Notes under the pieces: model-generated
The model's database searches: none
Told to the model about the DNA's origin: nothing
What the model saw: the letters and a program-made list of their open reading frames with translations, nothing else
Program-made: the position numbers and the translations under genes
DNA from: Chiridota heheva
Lineage: Eukaryota; Echinodermata; Holothuroidea; Apodida; Chiridotidae
Direction: 5' to 3'
Length of the DNA: 64,000 bases
Assembly: GCA_020152595.1 (NCBI GenBank)
Contig: JAIGNY010001510.1
Location: forward strand, 1,163,501 to 1,227,500
In this document: one piece after another, positions 22,993 through 34,434 of the stretch
Position numbering within the stretch: the stretch's first letter is position 1
Layout of the letters: each line of letters starts with the position of its first letter

Positions 22993-24965
22993 TAATGTGG
23001 TCCAGGGTTGATCTGGTATGTGGATGGTTGGCCTGGTATAGGAAAGGGATGTCTTAATTTGGTCCAGGGTTGATGTGGTATGTGGATGGTTGGCCTGGTG
23101 TAGGGAAGGGATGTCTTAATTTGGTCCATGATTGATCTGGTATGTGGATGGTTGGCCTGGTATGGAGGAAAGGGATGTCTTAATGTGGTCGGTATGTGGA
23201 TGGTTGGCCTGGTTGATCTGGTATGTGGATGGTTGGCCTGGTATAGGAAAGGGATGTCTTAATTTGGTCCATGATTGATCTGGTATGTGGATGGTTGGCC
23301 TGATATAGTCCATGAAATGGGATGTCTTAATGTGGTCCAGGGTTGATCTGGTATTGATCTGGTATGTGGATGGTTGGCCTGGTATAGGAAAGGGATGTCT
23401 TAATTTGGTCCATGATTGATGTGGTATGTGGATAGTTGGCCTGGTGTAGGGAAGGGATGTTTTAATTTGGTGCATGATTGAGCTGGTATGTGGATGGTTG
23501 CAGGGCCGGATTTTGACATGTGGAGGCCCATGGGCAACTTCAGGAGTAGAGGCCCACACTACTTTAATAAACCTGCGTTCTGAGGAGGGGTGTACCCCTT
23601 TGGAATTTTTTGGAAAAATTAAGGGTGCTTAGATGCAAAATGGTGCAGTATTTTGTGATATTTGAAGTAAAATTATGTTCAAGAATTTTCATTTTGTAAG
23701 CCTGTTTGCCTGCCCAATTTTCAGTACAAATGAACAGGTTGCTACCACTCCTACCAATGCAAATTATCAGGTTGCTACCACATTTTTCCCTTACAAATTG
23801 TTTTCATGCAATATGTGGAGGCCCCTGGTTGTGGAGGCGTATGGGCAACTGCCCACGTTGCCCATTGCTGAATCCGGCCCCAAAAGGTTGGCCTGGTATA
23901 GGAAGGGGACATCTTAATTTGGTCCAAGATTAATCTGGTATGTGGAGGGATGGCCTGGTATAGAAAGGGGATATCTTAATTTGGTCCACGATTGATCTGG
24001 TATGTGGATGGTTTGCCTGTTGTAGGAAGGGGATATCTTAATTTCGTCCGCGATTGATCTGGTATGTGGAGGGATGGCCTGGTATAGGAAGGGGATGTCT
24101 TAATTTGGTCCAGGGTTGATCTGGTATGTGGATAATGATTGGTCTTGTATAGGAAAGGGATGTCATAATTTGGTCCAGGGTTGATCTGGTATGTGGTTGG
24201 TTGGCCTGGTATAGGAAGGGGATGTCTAAATGTGGTCCAGGGTTGATCTGGTATGTGGATGGTTGGCCTGGTATAGGAAAAGGATATCTTAATTTGGTCC
24301 AGAGTTGATCTGGTATGTGGATGATGGCTGGTCTGGTATAGGTAGAGCATGTCTTAATGTGGTCCAGGGTTGATCTGGTATGTGGATGGTTGGCCTGATA
24401 TATGCAGGGGATGTCATAATTTGGACCAGAATTGATCTGATATGGGAGGGGGGGGGGTGCCTTATATAGGAAGGGGATGTCTTAATGTGGTCCAGGGTTG
24501 ATCTAGTATGTGGATGGTTGGCCTGATATAGGCAGGGGATGTCATAATTTGGACCAGAATTGATCTGATATGGGAGGGGAGGGGGTGCCTTATATAGGAA
24601 GGGGATGTCTTAATGTGGTCCAGGGTTGATCTGGTATGTGGATGGTTGGCCTGGTATAAGAAGGGGATATCTTAATTTGGTCCAGGGTTGATCTGGTATG
24701 TAAATGCTTGACCTGGTATAGGAAAGGATTGTCTTAATTTGGTCCAGGATTGATCTGGTATGTGGAGGGATAGCCTGATATAGGAAGGGGATGTCTTAAT
24801 GTGGTCCAGGGTTGATCTGGTATGTGGATGGATGGTCTGGTATAGGAAGGGGATGTCTTAATTTGGTCTAAAATTGATCTGGTATATGGATGGTTGGCCT
24901 GGTATAGGAAGGGGATGTCTTAATTTGGTCCAAGATTGATCTGGTATGTGGATGGTTGGCCTGGT
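22993..24965. repeat. Higher-order duplication block in the satellite, copy 1
   Basis: This segment, including the hAT-like insertion at 23501-23882, recurs at about 26845-28790 with a constant offset of 3824-3825 bp. Diagnostic landmarks are a unit with TGATTGGTCTTGTATAGG, two units with a GGGAGGGGGGGG-type G-run, and a unit with TAAATGCTTGACCTGG. Differences are small indels and substitutions. Confidence 0.88.
23501..23882. mobile_element. hAT-like MITE inside the satellite, copy 1
   Basis: Non-satellite DNA begins CAGGGCCGGATTTTGACA and ends TGCTGAATCCGGCCCC, so GGGCCGGATT is an inverted terminal repeat of hAT type. The flanks GATGGTTG and AAAGGTTG match at 6 of 8 positions, consistent with a decayed 8-bp target duplication. 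The interior repeats TGGAGGCCCATGGGCAACT-like words near both ends. It has no transposase; the overlapping plus-strand open frames are not recognisable proteins. Confidence 0.75.
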
Positions 24966-26844
24966 ATAGGAAAGGGATGTCTTAATGTGGTCCAGGGTTG
25001 ATCTGGTATGTGGATGGTTGGCCTGGTATAGGAAAGGGATGTCTTAATTTGGTCCATGATTGATCTGGTATGTGGATGGTTGGCCTGATATAGGAAAGGG
25101 ATGTCTTAATTTGGTCCAGGTTGATCATGGTTGGTTAAATGTCTAATTTGGTCCATGATTGGGGATGTGGATGGCCTGATATAGGCAGGGGGATGTCATC
25201 TGGTAATTTGGACCAGAATTGATCTGGTATGTGAATGGATGGTCTAGTATAGGAAGGGGTGTCTTAATTTTGTCTTGATTTGGTCCAGGTTGATCTGGTA
25301 TGTGGAGGGATGGCCTGGTATAGGAAGGGGATGTCTTAATGTGGTCCAGGGTTGATCTGGTATGTGGATGGCCTGATATAGGCAGGGGATGTCATAATTT
25401 GGCCTGGTATGGGAGGGGGGGGGAAGAAGGGGATATCTTAATTTGGTCCAGGGTTGATCTGGTATGTGGATATGTAAATGCTTGAAGGATTGGGGGTGGC
25501 CTGGTATAGGAAGGGGATGTCTTAATTTGGTCCAGGGTTGATCTGGTATGTAGATGGTTGGCCTGGTATAGGAAGGGGATATCTTAATTTGGTCCAGGGT
25601 TGATCTCTATGGATGGTTGGCCTGGTGGATGGATGTCTTAATTTGGTCCAAGATTGATCTGGTATGTGGATGGTTGGCCTGGTATAGGAAAGGGATGTCT
25701 GTCCAGGTTGATCTGGTATGTGGATGGTTGGCCTGGAAGAAAGGGATGTCTTAATGTGGTCCAGGGTTGATCTGTTATGTGGATGGTTGGCCTGGTATAA
25801 GAAGGGGATGTCTTAATTTGGTCCAGGGTTGATCTGGTATGTGGATGGTTGGCCTGGTATAGGAAAGGGATGTCTTAATTTGGTCCAGGGTTGATCTGGT
25901 ATGTGGAAGGATGGCCTGGTATAGGAAGGGGATGTCTTAATTTGGTCCAGGGTTGATCTGTTATGTGGATGGTTGGCCTGGTATAAGAAGGGGATATCTT
26001 AATTTGGTCCAGGGTTGATCTGGTATGTGGATGGTTGGCCTGGTTTAGAAAGGGGATGTCTTAATTCGGTCCATGATTGATCCGGTATGTGGATGGTTGG
26101 CCTGGTTTAGAAAGGGGATGTCTTAATTCGGTCCATGATTGATCCGGTATGTGGATGGTTGGCCTGGTTTAGAAAGGGGATGTCTTAATTCGGTCCATGA
26201 TTGATCCGGTATGTGGATGGTTGGCCTGGTTTAGAAAGGGATGTCTTAATTCGGTCCATGATTGATCCGGTATGTGGATGGTTGGCCTGGTTTAGAAAGG
26301 GGATGTCTTAATTCGGTCCATGATTGATCCGGTATGTGGATGGTTGGCCTGGTTTAGAAATCCGGGGGATGTCTTAATTCGGTCCATGATTGATCCGGTA
26401 TGTGGATGGTTGGCCTGGTTTAGAAAGGGGATGTCTTAATTCGGTCCATGATTGATCCGGTATGTGGATGGTTGGCCTGGTTTTTAGTCGGTCCATGATT
26501 GATCCGCATGTGGATGGTTGGCCTGGTTTAGAAAGGGGATGTCTTAATTCGGTCCATGATTGATCCGGTATGTGGATGGTTGGCCTGGTTTAGAAAGGGG
26601 ATGTCTTAATTCGGTCCATGATTGATCCGGTATGTGGATGGTTGGCCTGATATAGGAAAGGGATGTCTTAATTGGTCCAAGGTTGATCTGGTATGTGGGA
26701 TGGATGGCCTGGTTTAGAAAGGGGATGTCTTAATTTGGTCCATGATTGATCTGGTATGTGGATGGATGGCCTGGTTTAGGAAGGGATGTCTTAATTTGGT
26801 CCATGATTGATCTGGTATGTGGATGGTTGGCCTGGTTTAGAAAG

Positions 26845-28790
26845 GGATGTCTTAATGTGGTCCAGGGTTGATCTGGTATGTGGATGGTTGGCCTGGTATA
26901 GGAAAGGGATGTCTTAATTTGGTCCAGGGTTGATGTGGTATGTGGATGGTTGGCCTGGTGTAGGGAAGGGATGTCTTAATTTGGTCCATGATTGATCTGG
27001 TATGTGGATGGTTGGCCTGGTATAGGAAAGGGATGTCTTAATGTGGTCCAGGGTTGATCTGGTATGTGGATGGTTGGCCTGGTATAGGAAAGGGATGTCT
27101 TAATTTGGTCCATGATTGATCTGGTATGTGGATGGTTGGCCTGATATAGGAAAGGGATGTCTTAATGTGGTCCAGGGTTGATCTGGTATGTGGATGGTTG
27201 GCCTGGTATAGGAAAGGGATGTCTTAATTTGGTCCATGATTGATGTGGTATGTGGATAGTTGGCCTGGTGTAGGGAAGGGATGTTTTAATTTGGTGCATG
27301 ATTGAGCTGGTATGTGGATGGTTGCAGGGCCGGATTTTGACATGTGGAGGCCCATGGGCAACTTCAGGAGTAGAGGCCCACACTACTTTAATAACCGCCG
27401 TTCTGAGGGAGGGGGTGTACCCCTTTGGAATTTTTTGGAAAAATTAAGGGTGCTTAGATGCAAAATGGTGCAGTATTTTGTGATATTTGAAGTAAAATTA
27501 TGTTCAAGAATTTTCATTTTGTAAGCCTGTTTGCCTGCCCAATTTTCAGTACAAATGAACAGGTTGCTACCACTCCTACCAATGCAAATTATCAGGTTGC
27601 TACCACATTTTTCCCTTACAAATTGTTTTCATGCAATATGTGGAGGCCCCTGGTTGTGGAGGCGTATGGGCAACTGCCCACGTTGCCCATTGCTGAATCC
27701 GGCCCCAAAAGGTTGGCCTGGTATAGGAAGGGACATCTTAATTTGGTCCAAGATTAATCTGGTATGTGGAGGGATGGCCTGGTATAGAAAGGGGATATCT
27801 TAATTTGGTCCACGATTGATCTGGTATGTGGATGGTTTGCCTGTTGTAGGAAGGGGATATCTTAATTTCGTCCGCGATTGATCTGGTATGTGGAGGGATG
27901 GCCTGGTATAGGTAGGGGATGTCTTAATTTGGTCCAGGGTTGATCTGGTATGTGGATAATGATTGGTCTTGTATAGGAAAGGGATGTCATAATTTGGTCC
28001 AGGGTTGATCTGGTATGTGGTTGGTTGGCCTGGTATAGGAAGGGGATGTCTTAATGTGGTCCAGGGTTGATCTGGTATGTGGATGGTTGGCCTGGTATAG
28101 GAAAAGGATATCTTAATTTGGTCCAGAGTTGATCTGGTATGTGGATGATGGCTGGTCTGGTATAGGTAGAGCATGTCTTAATGTGGTCCAGGGTTGATCT
28201 GGTATGTGGATGGTTGGCCTGATATATGCAGGGGATGTCATAATTTGGACCAGAATTGATCTGATATGGGAGGGGGGGGGGTGCCTTATATAGGAAGGGG
28301 ATGTCTTAATGTGGTCCAGGGTTGATCTAGTATGTGGATGGTTGGCCTGATATAGGCAGGGGATGTCATAATTTGGACCAGAATTGATCTGATATGGGGG
28401 GAGGGGGTGCCTTATATAGGAAGGGGATGTCTTAATGTGGTCCAGGGTTGATCTGGTATGTGGATGGTTGGCCTGGTATAAGAAGGGGATATCTTAATTT
28501 GGTCCAGGGTTGATCTGGTATGTAAATGCTTGACCTGGTATAGGAAAGGATTGTCTTAATTTGGTCCAGGATTGATCTGGTATGTGGAGGGATAGCCTGA
28601 TATAGGAAGGGGATGTCTTAATGTGGTCCAGGGTTGATCTGGTATGTGGATGGATGGTCTGGTATAGGAAGGGGATGTCTTAATTTGGTCTAAAATTGAT
28701 CTGGTATATGGATGGTTGGCCTGGTATAGGAAGGGGATGTCTTAATTTGGTCCAAGATTGATCTGGTATGTGGATGGTTGGCCTGGTATA
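26845..28790. repeat. Higher-order duplication block in the satellite, copy 2
   Basis: Second copy of the block at 22993-24965, carrying the same hAT-like insertion at the same place relative to the satellite units. The copies stop matching just after the TAAAATTGATCTGG and CAAGATTGATCTGG units. Confidence 0.88.
27325..27707. mobile_element. hAT-like MITE inside the satellite, copy 2
   Basis: Same element as 23501-23882, with the same flanking satellite variant, so it arose by duplication of the surrounding block and not by a new insertion. Differences include TAATAACCGCCG here against TAATAAACCTGCG in copy 1. Confidence 0.78.
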
Positions 28791-30059
28791 GGAAAAACAT
28801 GTCTTAATTTGGTCCAGGGTTGATCTGGTATGTGGATGGTTGGCCTGGTATAGGAAGGGGATGTCTTAATTTGGTCCAGGGTTAAACTAATATGGGGAGG
28901 GATGGCCTGATATAGGCAGGGGATGTCAAAATTTGGACCAGAATTGATCTGGTATGTGAATGGATGGTCTGGTATAGGAAGGGGGTGTCTTAATTTTGTC
29001 TTGATTTGGTCCAGGGTTGATCTGGTATGTGGAGGGATGGCCTGGTATAGGAAGGGGATGTCATATAGTGGTCCAGGGTTGATCTGGTATGTAGATGGTT
29101 GGCCTGGTATAGGAAGGGGATATCTTAATTTGGTCCAGGGTTGATCTGGTATGTGGAGGGGTGGCCTGGTATAGGAAGGGGATGTCTTAATTTGGTCCAG
29201 GGTTGATCTGGTATGTAGATGGTTGGCCTGGTATAGGAAGGGGATATCTTAATTTGGTCCAGGGTTGATCTGGTGTGTGGATGGTTGGCCTGGTATAGGA
29301 AGGGGATGTCTTAATGTGGTCCAGGGTTGATCTGGTATGTGGATGGTTGGTCTGGTATAGGAAGGGGATGTCTTAAATTGGCCCAGGGTTGATCTGGTAT
29401 GTGGATGGTTGGCCTGCTATAAAAAGGGGATGTCTTAATTTGGTCAGGGTTAAACTAATGATGCTGGTATGGAGGATGGCCTGATATAGGCAGGGGATGT
29501 CATAATTTGGTCCAGGGTTAAACTAATATGCGGAGGGATGGCCTGATATAGGCAGGGGATGTCATAATTTGGTCCAGGGTTGATCTGGTATGGGAATGGA
29601 TGGCTTGGTATCGGAAGGGGATGTGATAATTTGGTCCAGAATTGATCTGGTATGTGAATGGATGGTTGGTCTGGTATAGGAAGGGGATGTTTTAATTTGG
29701 TCCAGGGTTGATCTGGTATGTGGATGATGATTGGTCTTGTATAGGAAAGGGATGTCTTAATGTGGTCCAGGGTTGATCTGGTATGTGGATGATGGTTGGT
29801 CTGGTATAAGAAAGGGATGTCGTAGTTTGTTCCAGGGTTGATCTGGTATTTGGATGATCGCTGGTCTGGTATAGGAAGAGCATGTCTTAATGTGGTCCAG
29901 GGCTGATCTGGTATGTGAATGGATGGTTGGCCTGGTATAGGAAGGGGATGTCTTGATTTGGTCCAGGGTTGATTTGGTATGTATATGATGGTTGGTCTGG
30001 TACAGGAAAGGGATGTCTTAATATGGTCCAGGGTTGATCTGGTATGTGGATGGTTGGCT

Positions 30060-32900
30060 TGGTATCGGAAGGGGATGTGATAATTTGGTCTAGAATTGAT
30101 CTGGTATGTGAATGGATGGTTGGCCTGGTATAAGAAGGGGATGTCTTAATGTGGTCCAGGGTTGATCTGTTATGTGGATGGTTGGCCTGGTATAGGAAGG
30201 GGATATCTTAATTTGGTCCAGGGTTGATCTGGTATGTGGAGGGGTGGCCTGGTATAGGAAAGGGATGTCTTAATTTGGTCCAGGGTTGATCTGGTATGTG
30301 GAAGGATGGCCTGGTATAGGAAGGGGATGTCTTAATTTGGTCCAGGGTTGATCTGGTATGTGAATGGTTGGCCTGGTAAAGGAAGGGGATGTCTTAATTT
30401 GGTACAGGGATGATCTGGTATGTGGATGGTTGGCCTGGTATAGGAAGGGGATGTCTTAATGTGGTCCAGGTTGATCTGGTATGGGATGGGTGGCCTGGTA
30501 TAGGAAGGGGATGTCTTAATTTGGTCCAGGATTGAGATTTGGGGAGGGGATGGCCTGATATAGAGGGGATGTCTTAATGTGGTCCTATAGGAAGGGGATG
30601 TCTTAATTTGGACTAATATGGGGAGGGATGGCCTGATATTGATCATAATTTGGACCATGATCTGGATGAATGGATGGCCTGGTATAGGAAGGGGATGTCT
30701 TAATTTGGTCCAGGGTTAAACTAATATGGGGAGGGATGGCCTGATATAGGCAGGGGATGTCATAATTTGGACCAGAATTGATCTGGTATGTGAATGGATG
30801 GCCTGGTATAGGAAGGGGATGTCTTAAAATGGCCCAGGCTTGATCTGGTATGTGGATGGATGGCCTGGTATAGGAAGGGGGTGTCTTAATTTTGTATCGA
30901 TTTGGTCTATGATTGATCTAGTATGTGGATGAATGGCCTGGTCAAGGGATGTCTTGATTTGGTCCAGGGCTGATCTGGTATGTGGATGGTTGGCCTGGTA
31001 TAGGAAGGGGATGTCTTAAATTGGCCCAGGGTTGATCTGGTATGTGGATGGTTGGCCTGCTATAAAAAGGGGATGTCTTAATTTGGTCCAGGGTTAAACT
31101 AATATGCGGAGGGATGGCCTGATATAGGCAGGGGATGTCATAATTTGGTCCAGGGTTAAACTAATATCCGGAGGGATGGCCTGATATAGGCAGGGGATGT
31201 CATAATTTGGTCCAGAATTGATCTAGTATGTGAATGGAATGCCTGGTATAGGAAGGGGATGTCTTAATATGGTCCAGGGTTGATCTGGTATGGGGATGGA
31301 TGGCTTGGTATCGGAAGGGGATGTAATAATTTGGTCCAGAATTGATCTGGTATGTGAATGGATGGTTGGTCTGGTATAGGAAGGGGATGTCTTAATTTGG
31401 TCCAGGGTTGATCTGGTATGTGGATGGTTGGCCTGGTATAGGAAGGGGATGTCTTAATTTGGTACAGGGACGATCTGGTATGTGGATGGTTGGCTTGGTA
31501 TCGGAAGGGGATGTGATAATTTGGTCTAGAATTGATCTGGTATGTGAATGGATGGTTGGCCTGGTATAAGAAGGGGATGTCTTAATGTGGTCCAGGGTTG
31601 ATCTGTTATGTGGATGGCTGGCCTGGTATAGGAAGGGGATATCTTAATTTGGTCCAGGGTTGATCTGGTATGTGGAGGGGTGGCCTAGTATAGGAAGGGG
31701 ATGTCTTAATTTGGTCCAGGGTTGATCTGATATGTGGAAGGATGGCCTGGTATAGGAAGGGGATGTCTTTATTTGGTCCAGGGTTGATCTGGTATGTGAA
31801 TGGTTGGCCTGGTAAAGGAAGAGGATGTCTTAATTTGGTACAGAGACGATCTGGTATGTGGATGGTTGGCCTGGTATAGGAAGGGGATGTCTTAATGTGG
31901 TCCATGGTTGATCTGGTATGTGGATGGGTGGCCTGGTATAGGAAGGGGATGTCTTAATTTGGTCCAGGATTGATCTGATTTGGGGGAGGGGGGATGGCCT
32001 GATATAGAAAGGGGATGTCTTAATGTGGTCCAGGGTTGATCTGGTATGTGGATGGTTGGCCTGGTATAGGAAGGGGATGTCTTAATTTGGTCCAGGGTTA
32101 AACTAATATGGGGAGGGATGGCCTGATATAGGCAGGGGATGTCATAATTTGGACCAGAATTGATCTGGTATGTGAATGGATGGCCTGGTATAGGAAGGGG
32201 ATGTCTTAAAATGGCCCAGGCTTGATCTGGTATGTGGATGGATGGCCTGGTATAGGAAGGGGGTGTCTTAATTTTGTATCGATTTGGTCTATGATTGATC
32301 TAGTATGTGGATGAATGGCCTGGTCAAGGGATGTCTTGATTTGGTCCAGGGCTGATCTGGTATGTGGATGGTTGGCCTGGTATAGGAAGGGATGTCTTAA
32401 ATTGGCCCAGGGTTGATCTGGTATGTGGATGGTTGGCCTGCTATAAAAAGGGGATGTCTTAATTTGGTCCAGGGTTAAACTAATATGCGGAGGGATGGCC
32501 TGATATAGGCAGGGGATGTCATAATTTGGTCCAGGGTTAAACTAATATCCGGAGGGATGGCCTGATATAGGCAGGGGATGTCATAATTTGGTCCAGAATT
32601 GATCTAGTATGTGAATGGAATGCCTGGTATAGGAAGGGGATGTCTTAATATGGTCCAGGGTTGATCTGGTATGGGGATGGATGGCTTGGTATCGGAAGGG
32701 GATGTAATAATTTGGTCCAGAATTGATCTGGTATGTGAATGGATGGTTGGTCTGGTATAGGAAGGGGATGTCTTAATTTGGTCCAGGGTTGATCTGGTAT
32801 GTGGATGGTTGGCCTGGTATAGGAAGGGGATGTCTTAATTTGGTACAGGGACGATCTGGTATGTGGATGGTTGGCCTGGTATAGGAAGGGGATGTCTTAA
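30060..32900. repeat. About 1.4-kb higher-order duplications in the right part of the satellite
   Basis: Rare unit variants recur in the same order. TCGGAAGGGGATGTGATAAT occurs at 30065 and 31501 (offset 1436). GTCTTAAAATGGCCCAGGCT occurs at 30821 and 32203 (offset 1382). Units with AAACTAATATGCGGAGGG recur near 29520, 31095 and 32480. The segments 30660-31480 and 32070-32860 are nearly identical. Confidence 0.85.
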
Positions 32901-33195
32901 TTTGGTCCAGGGTTGATCTGGTATGTGGATGGATGGTCTGGTATAGGAAGGGAACATCTTAATTTGGTCCATGATTGATCTGGTATGTGGATGGTTGGCC
33001 TGGTATAGGAAGGCAATGTCTTAATTTGGTCCAGGGTTGATCTGGTATGTGGATGGTTGGCCTGATATAGAAAGGGGCTGTCTTAATTTGGTCCAGGATT
33101 GATCTGGTATGTGGAGGGATGGCCTGGTATAGGAAGGGGATGTCTTAATGTGGTCCAGGGTTGATCTGGTGTGTGGATGGATGGCCTGGGGTGTC

Positions 33196-33750
33196 TCGAT
33201 TTAATATTTTCAAAACTTTTTGTCATTCCGGAAGCACCATTTAGCTGGGAAAGATGTGATAGTACTTGATGGCTGACTGAGTCGAAAGAAACGGCTTCCT
33301 CCTATTATATCACTAATTTTGCATATGTTAAAGAACTTAATGTGTTATTGTAATCAGCCCACAATTCCCACTAAACTGTAATACATTACAGTTAATTTAA
33401 TATTTTGCTGCAAATTCTTTGGGGTTTAGTGTTTTCTAGTGTTTCTCCGAATCATGACTTCATTGAAACAGAATAATGTAGACCTCGATGGGTGAAACAT
33501 TCTTATTTAGTCATTTAGGAAAGAAAAAGATTATCAAAATTACTAGTAAAGTTTTCTCTTATTGGGTGTGATAAACTGAGGCATGCAAGCTAAACTTGAA
33601 AGAATAGTCAAGACGTTTGTGCCGATTGGTGATTGAAGCATTATCTTTCCTTAGGAGGAATGGTTCGTCAATCATTCACAGTTAATGCAAACATCACCTG
33701 AGGCAATTGATACACAGATATTTATATCACCAGTTTGCAAACAAATTTCT
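33196..33750. other. Stretch without recognisable gene
   Basis: Unique-looking AT-rich sequence just outside the satellite. No feature is supported. Confidence 0.45.
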
Positions 33751-34026
33751 ATCTACCTACTGTGGGGTAGTGGTTATCATACCTGTCTACAGACCACGAG
33801 GCCCTGGGTTCAAGCCTGGGTTGGGTAGACACGCCAGTGCACCACAAGTGCTTATCAAAGGTCGTGGACATTGACTTGGTTGTCGATGCTATGTCTGTCC
33901 GTACGTAGTACCTGTGTTCTCGTCCGGGTCGTATTAAGCGTTTTGTGATAGCATTGTTACTATCATAACCAAATACGCAGGCGACGACCCTGTCATTGTA
34001 ATTGTGTGTTCACTCGTCGTCGTCGC
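33751..34026 (+). mobile_element. tRNA-derived SINE, family S, copy 2
   Basis: Same start (ATCTACCTACTGTGG) and body as the copy at 8414. The B-box-like element is GGGTTCAAGCC, and the tail is CTCGTCGTCGTCGC. An imperfect target duplication is possible (GCAAACAAATT left, GCAACCAATT right). Confidence 0.9.
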
Positions 34027-34157
34027 AACCAATTACTCTACTAAGACACCTAACATGGTTCAGTGATTTCAATCACAAAAGTGCCCCGATTACTCACACT
34101 GGCTTTCTGTAATCTGTAACAAACAAATAACTTTAAAGCTGTGGTGTGTCAGGGAAT

Positions 34158-34423
34158 TGTGGTGTAGCGGTTATCATACCTGTCTGCAGACCACAAGGCC
34201 CCGGGTTCAATCCTGAGGTGGGTAGACACGCCAGTGCACCACAACTGGTTATCAAAGGCCGTGGACATTGACTTGGTTGTCGATGTTATGTCTGTCCGTG
34301 CATCGTACCTGTGTTCTCGTCCAGGTCGTATTAAGCGTTTCGTGATAGCATTTGTACTATCATAACCGAATACGCAGGCGACGACCCCGTCATTGTAATT
34401 GTGTGTTCAACTCTCTCTCTCTC
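34158..34423 (+). mobile_element. tRNA-derived SINE, family S, copy 3
   Basis: Begins at TGTGGTGTAGCGGTTATC, slightly shorter at the 5' end than the other copies, and ends in a CT-repeat tail in place of the GTC tail. A perfect 11-bp target duplication TGTCAGGGAAT flanks it (34147-34157 and 34424-34434). B-box-like GGGTTCAATCC. Confidence 0.93.
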
Positions 34424-34434
34424 TGTCAGGGAAT

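Larger units (their letters stand above)
19990..33195. repeat. 62-bp satellite array (about 13.2 kb, roughly 210 units)
   Basis: The unit, in pieces, is GGTCCATGATTGATCCGG, TATGTGGATGGTTGGCC, TGGTTTAGAAAGGGG, ATGTCTTAATTC. The period is exactly 62 (for example TTGATCCGG at 20281, 20343 and 20405). Two main unit types are seen: TGATCCGG with TTTAGAAAGG, and TGATCTGG with TATAGGAAGG and CCAGGG. The left edge (19990-20220) and right edge (to 33195) are degenerate. Several minus-strand open frames rich in PGQPSTYQIN repeats are by-products. Higher-order duplications and an inserted hAT-like element are listed separately. Confidence 0.97.

Noticed and set aside
21685-31905. Minus-strand open frames with Pro/Thr/Tyr-rich repeats such as PGQPSTYQIN
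   Set aside because: They follow the 62-bp satellite period, have no splice or start support, and end wherever an indel shifts the frame.
19990-33195. CRISPR array or bacterial direct repeats
   Set aside because: There are no unique spacers. The 62-bp units are contiguous variants, and the context is eukaryotic with introns and SINEs.
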